The notes under the pieces are model-generated. The model did no database searches. It was not told the DNA's origin and saw only the letters and a list, made by a program, of their open reading frames with translations. A program made the position numbers and the translations under genes. Shown here in pieces: positions 57,313 through 64,000 of a stretch of 64,000 bases of DNA. Source of the stretch: Pachypanchax playfairii (Eukaryota > Chordata > Actinopteri > Cyprinodontiformes > Aplocheilidae); assembly GCA_006937955.1 (NCBI GenBank), contig SSNP01000001.1, positions 10,450,679 to 10,514,678 on the forward strand. Direction: 5' to 3'. How positions within the stretch are numbered: the first letter of the stretch is position 1; the number at the start of each line of letters is the position of its first letter.

Positions 57313-60300
57313 ACACACACACACACAAACAGCTTCTTTTAGCATATTTAACTGCCACATGAGAGAAAACCTCCCTGTGAAAATGGTCCAGAAAGAAAAC
57401 ACCACTTGAGTGTAAAAATACATGCGCACACACACGCAAACACACATTCACAGATGCTTTTTATTCAGTGGGAAGAACTTATCCATGAAAACCGTTTTCC
57501 CCACCCGCTGTTGTCCCCCCCACCTTGTTCACTTCATTAAGTGTGTGTTTATGTGCAATTAAACAAGCCAAATGTCAGAGTTTGTCCTCATTACGGCGTC
57601 TCAGCAATCATTAAAAGACAAGTCTCTACAAGTGTCACATCAATTTTTAATACCCCTTTATTGCTTTAATTAAGTCGGTTTTCAACTACAGGAAGAAATA
57701 CTTTCATAACGAACGGCAACATGCAAGAATGCGCGAGTATTATTTTCAAATTAAAAGAAGAGAATGAGAAACCAAATGAAAGGCGTGTGTATGTTTGAGT
57801 AAAAACACTCTGATCCCATGCCAAGCGTTACCCCGCACTACCCTACAATTCAACACACACACACAACAACAACACAGTTGCTGCTATTTGTGTGCGCCCA
57901 CATGCAAAGACACAAACAGACTGCGTGCACACACACTTGGACGGGTGGGTGAAATGCTTGTCACTAAAGCAGAGATGATTACAGCATATGAAAGTACCAC
58001 AAACACACTGTGATTTACACCTCATGCCATTTCCTTCCTCTCTTACGCTGCTTGTTTTTGCCTTTTGCTCCTCAACCTAATAATCTTGTAATATTCCAAA
58101 TTAGTCACTTGTTTTTTTTTTTATTATTTCAAAGTTTTTCCCAGAATGTGAAGCCCTCTTCTCTCTTGTCATCTTGCCCTGTTTAATCTCACTTCCTTTC
58201 TTTCCCCTTCTTTCCTCTAATCTCTAGCGAAGGGAAAGCAAATCAAACTCAGCCCTGCACAGTTTCCTCTAATTCAGCGGCAGCTTCCTTTCTGACGACG
58301 CTTCCTTTGCCGCTTTGACACCCTATATAGACACAAACATGCCTCCAGCCACCCTTCTAAATCCTATCCGAACACAAACATCTGCAAATAAAAGTCATGC
58401 ATCAGCTCTTTATCCGTTTTCAAAAAGATACGGGCTGCACATTCCACAGATGGTTTTTTTTTTCTTTCCAACACTGGAGTAGACAAAGCAAGTTGTATTA
58501 AGGCAACAATGTTTGGATAAATGTGGCAGAGTTGTGCTAAAAATGAACGGAGGTCAGTAAAATTTCAAAGTAAAAGAATGTGATGTTTTTTTTATTCTCC
58601 CCTTTTATTCACTTTGAAGTTTTTTTCTTCTCTTTTGGCTCCTCTCCCTTCTTTTCTCGCTATTCTTTTGTTCCTCACCATTGTTGTCGTTTCCCTTCAG
58701 CCCCCCCCCCTCACCTCTTTATTCTCCAGGTGAGTCTTTTCCAAGGCAGGTCATGACAAGTCTTCGTCTTTTGTTGATTCTGATTAAAGCAAAGCAGTGA
58801 GGTGTCTGAAGCCCTGATTTAACCTTTTTCATATTCAGAATTGTGTTAAAACATCGATCCGGACTCGTAAAGATGAGCTGATTTTTAAGATCTGCATTTT
58901 GGGGTGGAAACTTGAGAACAAACGAAGGAGGGGGGGTGTTTTTACCTGATTTTAGGTCTTGGTAAAAACTTTAAATCTTAATATTCTCTGATACTAAAAA
59001 TCTTCAAACTTCCTGATAAAATGCTCACAAGTACAACAAAGTGCACACTAACACAACCTTTCTTTGATGTCATCTGCACAGCAGCTGAGTTTCTTTGGAG
59101 GCAGAAGACTGATGTGGAAAAAAAGGAGAAAGTGAATGAGAAAAGGCCAAAAAGACACAGAGTGGACTCATAAAAGTGAAGCTGCATTCTTGAGCTTGTT
59201 CAGTTCTTGATTCTGTTTTTGTGCTTCAATAAATTTCCCTACTTTTTATTTTCATTTCCTTCTGTTGTGTCTTGATATTTTCCATTCATATCAGAGTTTA
59301 TGAGCGTCTTTTGTAGTTTTATTATGTTTCTAAAAGAAAACAGTTCTATTGAATCAGATTTAGGGTGTTTTTAATAAAACAAAATCAACATTTTACAGAA
59401 TCCATTTTTTACAGTGCAGGAACTGTTCAATCAGACACAGCATTGTTAATTGCATTTTGCATTTGATGAAACTGTAATTAAATGTACAAAAATGTGTGAA
59501 TTTTTACGTCACAATTTAGTCCTGAAGTGTCTTAACTGTTTTTTCGTTTGCAAATTTGTCGTTCCCAAAATGTCCGATTCTCATTTTGTTTCCATCAGTC
59601 TGAATTTAAATCTTTAAATTGCCAAACCCTCTCACATTCTCACATTCCTCACACCTTTTTGAGAAGGTGCAGATGATCTAAAGTAAGTAAATTAATACTT
59701 TATTTATATTGCACCTTTCAACATACAGTAAAAGTGCTTCAAAATAAAATGACACATGAAAACAGATAAAACCAGGTAAAAGCAAGTTTTAAAAAACGCG
59801 TTTTAGCTGCTGTAGTGGCTATTTGTCCCTAAAAACTGAAGCAAACAAATAATCCATACTTTCAAATGGCCACTGGGTCCAAGTCAAGCATTAGGCTTTA
59901 TGCAGTGGTGAAAACCTCAAATCAAGCAATGTCCATGCCAAAAAATGTGTTTGGTGGTGGTTTATTCACACACTTCCTCTCTCTCTGTGGTAAAAAACCC
60001 TGTTCCCTCACAGCCCTCGCTGCTCCACCCACTTTGACCTATTTATACAAAAATCACCCACACCTGACCAATAAACAAAAGTATCAATAAACTAAATTAG
60101 CAAAAATAATTAAAAAAAAATAAGCATAATGCAAAACAAACAAATTATCTAACACAAAAAATAAATAAAATAAAATAGGCTATAACTTAAGCCTAAAATA
60201 AACAAAATACAAATTAGCTTCAACAGCTGCTTTTTAAAAGTGATTGCTGAGTCAGACTGAGAGGAAGGGAGTTCAGAGGGGAGGAGCTACTGCTGCAAAC

Positions 60301-61860
60301 ACTCTGTCAGCTGTGGTTTTAATCTGGTTTTGAACTTTGACAAAAAAAAAAAAAACACTTCTCATTAATTTTTTTAACTTGTTCAAAAATCTGTTGTTGA
60401 GAGAACGAGGGCCTTGCAAACATTTAAGCATTTCAACATTTTTAAAACAAATATCTTATAAAGGGAGGCAGCTCCTCGAGGCGCTGGTGACGAGGTGAAA
60501 CAACTTGACTGATGGACTGATGTGAACATGTAATTGATTATTAATTCTTTTTCTTATCTTTGTGCTATGAGTCGTTATAGAACTTCCATTTTACTTGTTT
60601 GAAAATATTTCCTCTTGTGTTTCTGTACTCCATCTTTCTACTCTCTCTGTCTCCATCACCCCCTCCCCTCACATTCCAGTGATACCCTCTCCTCCTCCCA
60701 CCTGACAAAGCATGCATTGTGTAAGGGATGCTGTTTAATATGGAGTCTCAGTGTCCTGCATATTGAGCAACTAGTAGATCTTCAAGACTTTCTGCGTGTG
60801 TGTGTCAGTCAGCACGTCCTTTGTGTTGCACTCACAACCTTTTAGATGCTGGACATGTTTTGGATTGGTTCTGATTCGAGGGATATTTTTTCCTGTGCGT
60901 TTCCCAGCACGTGCGTGTGCTTTCAGTCCAAACTCGGACAGCTGATAAGTAAAAACCCGACCTTGATCTCCTGCTAAGAAGTCAACAAACATCCGCCACT
61001 CTCGAACTCTCTCACACTCTTATATATAAATGCTTTTTGTCTATCTTTCTGCAAAGGTGCAAGATCCGAACAGGAAAAGGAGAGAGAAAAAAAAAAAGGC
61101 CATTGTTATTTCAGCTGACTCCAAAGTGGTGGAAATCTTACTTGAATTTCTTTTCAGGGTGTGCGTCTGCAGAAAAAAAGCTCAGATTAGTTCAACTGCC
61201 ACATGCAGGGGATCAACTGATGTTTGTTCTGTAAAGAGCCGGATATGACCAGGAGACAAGGAAGGACAGAGATCTGGACAAAAGGGAAATTCTGTAATAT
61301 AACGTTTCTGAAATATTGCTGGATGAAAAGGCAAATAATAAAAAGATATTAGAAACAAAAACCTGATTATGTAAGGGAGCAGCCTGAAGACAGAAAATGG
61401 AAATAGATATAAACACACCTTGTGATGATTGGAAAGATAAAGGAAATGAAATTAACTAGACAAGAAAAGTTTCCTGCTTCGTCACTGACTTCCAAATATG
61501 AAACAGTTCCACACTGGACAGAAAGAAAAAAATGTCTTTTTAACTTTTACAACTAACAATTTACCAAATGCACAAAGTATTCAGTATGTGTCTTGCATCT
61601 TCTTGAAATTATGGTTTCCACGTCATAACCAGATTCAAGTTTTAACAGCACAACACTGTAACGGTTGTCAGGTTTCTAGTATTTAGAAATTTAAACCGCA
61701 TGTCGAAATGTAAAAAAATGTTTCCTTTTTGAAATGTTACTATGTCTAAAATATGTTTTTTTTTTAAATCCCTATAAGTGTTGTATACCTGTAGACACAG
61801 GAAATTAATGTGGAAGATGAATCCGAGACAATAAAAGCACCAATAAAGGCTGACAGCAAT
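57195..61860. other. upstream region or 5' intron of phldb2, repeats only
   Basis: Contains a CA/CG dinucleotide tract (57276-57327), T- and C-rich runs, and a degenerate repeat (59690-60320) with AGTTCAGAGGGGAGGAGCTA typical of a common fish repeat. No exon, promoter or RNA gene could be supported. Confidence 0.4.
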
Positions 61861-61874
61861 ATGAGTTTTAAGTC

Positions 61875-62530
61875 CCGCCTACTCTATAGACTGGACACAA
61901 TAAAAAACCACTCTGAAATGTTCTGTTCTGGTTTTTTTTTTTTTTTTTTTATAAATTGGGGGGGGGGGGGGGNNNNNNNNNNNNNNNNNNNNNNNNNNNN
62001 NNNNNNNNNNNNNNNNNNNNNNNNNNNNNNNNNNNNNNNNNNNNNNNNNNNNNNNNNNNNNNNNNNNNNNNNNNNNNNNNNNNNNNNNNNNNNNNNNNNN
62101 NNNNNNNNNNNNNNNNNNNNNNNNNNNNNNNNNNNNNNNNNNNNNNNNNNNNNNNNNNNNNNNNNNNNNNNNNNNNNNNNNNNNNNNNNNNNNNNNNNNN
62201 NNNNNNNNNNNNNNNNNNNNNNNNNNNNNNNNNNNNNNNNNNNNNNNNNNNNNNNNNNNNNNNNNNNNNNNNNNNNNNNNNNNNNNNNNNNNNNNNNNNN
62301 NNNNNNNGGGGTTTGCATGATTCAAACTGATACTGACTGGTTGTATGAGTCCCCCAATAAAACAGAACTGAACATTTCAGAGTGGCCTTTTATTATGACC
62401 AGTCTAAGACACACCTGTGCAATAATCATGGTGTCTAATCAGCATCTTGATATGACACACCTGTGAGGTGGGATGGATTATCTCCACAAAAGAGAAGTGC
62501 TCATTGTTACAGATTTAGACAAATTAAAAA
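61875..62530. mobile_element. Tc1/mariner-type element containing an assembly gap
   Basis: The left flank (ACAATAAAAAACCACTCTGA) and the right flank (AGAGTGGCCTTTTATTATGA) are reverse complements with few differences. The right part from GATACTGACTGG to GATTATCTCC matches, from memory, the 3' end of a common fish Tc1/mariner element. The middle is 335 N (61973-62307), bounded by G homopolymers, so whether a transposase is present cannot be seen. Confidence 0.6.
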
Positions 62531-62551
62531 AAATATATATTTGAGCTAGAG

Positions 62552-62715
62552 CAGGGGTGTCCAACTTCAGCCCCCGAGAGCTACAATCCTGAACATTTTA
62601 GATGTTTTCCTGCTTCAACGCACCTGATTCAAATCTGCAACATCTCAGCAAGTCCAGCAGAAGCCTGTTAACGACCTCTTCATCTGAATCAGGTGTGTTG
62701 AAGCAGTTGAAAATG
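62552..62715. mobile_element. truncated hAT MITE
   Basis: Begins CAGGGGTGTCCAACTTCAGC and contains TTTTAGATGTTTTCCTGCTT and GAATCAGGTGTGTTGAAGCA, homologous to the element at 44847-45059. The right terminal arm is lost. Confidence 0.65.
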
Positions 62716-64000
62716 GGAGCAAAAATACAAGTGTTGTGTTTTAAATTTTTGTTCAGCGTATAAACAAACAGGTTTTATTTTTCAGATAATTCTTTTCCGA
62801 CTCCCGCTGATTTATGAACCCTGCTGTTGTCTGTTCATATACTGATTAAATCACCTCATATTTACTGGTAGATTTCCCCGTCAAACCAAACAAACAGTAA
62901 ACATTCTAGTCAGAGTAAGTGTTCATATGTGAGAGCTTTTAAATAAACAAAATTACAAATAATCTGAAGCTGTGTGACGTTCCAGACCAAATTTAAAGAT
63001 GAATGTATTTGCATTCGCTCATGATCCACCTTGAATCTGAGGCTTGAAAACAAACCAAATCGTTACAAATCAAATTAACTGGGAACTGAATTCCTGATAA
63101 AAGATTAGATATTTAAGGAGTTCTCAGAACTGTGAATCAAACAGCAATGAGTTCAACCACAGAATTCAAACAACTTACATTCATTCTACGTAAAACTCAG
63201 TGTTTATTCCATGTAAAGTCCTCCTTACCATTAGTGAAGCAGGACTGGCTACTTCTGTCATCCTGCAAGGAAAAGATCCGTCACTTCAAGCCTGAGAACC
63301 TCGCCTGGACTCGAGTCCCCAAAACGCTGTCCTCCTTCTCCTTTTGTGGCGCTTCCAGTCCAAACGGTGCAAACATTCCCCTCACAGTGACCAGTGTAGT
63401 ATAGACCTATAATCCTCTGTCGCACTCAGACACACCAGCAAGTTACAAACGTAGGGGTGGAAAAAAAAGAAGAAGAAGAAGAATTCAGGGGCCTCAGTCT
63501 ATTGCGACGTGTGGAAGAATGCAGCAACAGCTGGAAGCAGAGTTGGACAGGGAACAAGGGGAGGGAGTCTCCCTTTGCTCCTGAGTCACACACACAGACA
63601 CAAACAGACACCCACCTACACACACACATACAGAGTATTATATGCAGGTGTTAACAGACCTACACTTGACCTCATTAATGTAGAAATGGTTGAGCGAGAA
63701 TAGCCTCAGACTGACCGGGAGAACGTGAGAGTATAAAGGAGGAGCATTCTTTCAGAAGCGCTAAAGATAAGAAACCAAGATAAGAAGAATGTTTACCTGA
63801 AGATGAGACATGTTCCCTCTTCACAAGACATAAACCAGTCTTTACAGTGTAGATACGAAAAAAAAAAAAAAAAAACCCTTAGAGATACAATCTGAGATGA
63901 AGCAGCTGGCAATAAAAATGTTAAAAGAGTCATTAAATCCAAAGATGTAGGAGGAATTTCAAAGTAACTCACAACATGTCTGTAGTCCACCAACTTCAAT
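62716..64000. other. upstream of phldb2, nothing recognised
   Basis: No supported exon. The CpG content rises at 63280-63400, with a 90-codon plus-strand frame at 63132-63404 that has no recognisable domain. A distal noncoding phldb2 exon here is conceivable but unproven. A poly-A run lies at 63859-63875. Confidence 0.3.

Noticed and set aside
57021..57451. Cys-Val and Thr-His repeat proteins
   Set aside because: Translations of CA/TG microsatellites.
61810..62466. 218-codon plus-strand frame and the minus-strand frames across the N block
   Set aside because: The frames run through 335 unknown bases and a transposon. They are artefacts of N translation.

Overview
The window is a piece of a teleost (probably percomorph) nuclear genome. 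It has long AT-rich introns with canonical GT-AG exons, dense (CA)n microsatellites, and fish-type mobile elements: Tc1/mariner, hAT, PIF/Harbinger, Rex1-like LINE, a tRNA-headed SINE, and many TTAA-flanked MITEs. Two N gaps are present (22720-22729 and 61973-62307). No bacterial, viral or CRISPR features were seen.

Layout. (1) 1-7.7 kb: the 5' end of tlcd4 (formerly tmem56, a TLC-domain membrane protein) on the minus strand. Its first coding exon is at 2367-2536 and a probable noncoding first exon with a CpG-rich promoter lies near 7381-7720. The remaining exons lie left of the window. The intron is filled with a SINE, TTAA MITEs and a Tc1 relic. (2) 8.2-9.5 kb: a TTAA MITE carrying a PIF/Harbinger insertion. 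(3) 11.5-14.1 kb, plus strand: an eight-exon hAT-transposase-derived gene whose exons join into one uninterrupted 608-codon frame with GT-AG introns, but with two conserved transposase motifs altered. (4) 14.6-15.9 kb: a nearly intact DD36E Tc1/mariner element. (5) 19.06-57.2 kb, minus strand: phldb2 (LL5-beta). 22 exons were reconstructed by hand, covering an N-terminal FHA domain, a serine-rich low-complexity region, coiled coils and a C-terminal PH domain. (6) 57.2-64 kb: probable 5' intron or upstream DNA of phldb2 with repeats only.

How the genes relate. tlcd4 and phldb2 are on the same strand and are functionally unrelated: a TLC-family membrane protein and a PIP3-binding cortical microtubule scaffold. 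The hAT-derived gene sits between them on the opposite strand.

Most notable: the intact, intron-bearing hAT gene with Asp-to-His and Arg-to-Ser changes in transposase motifs (a candidate domesticated gene); two extremely short palindromic insertions (50 and 34 bp), each with a perfect 8-bp target duplication; and a chain of TTAA-flanked MITEs in which two neighbours share a single TTAA. All coordinates were read by eye from the sequence, and family names rest on recalled knowledge rather than database searches.
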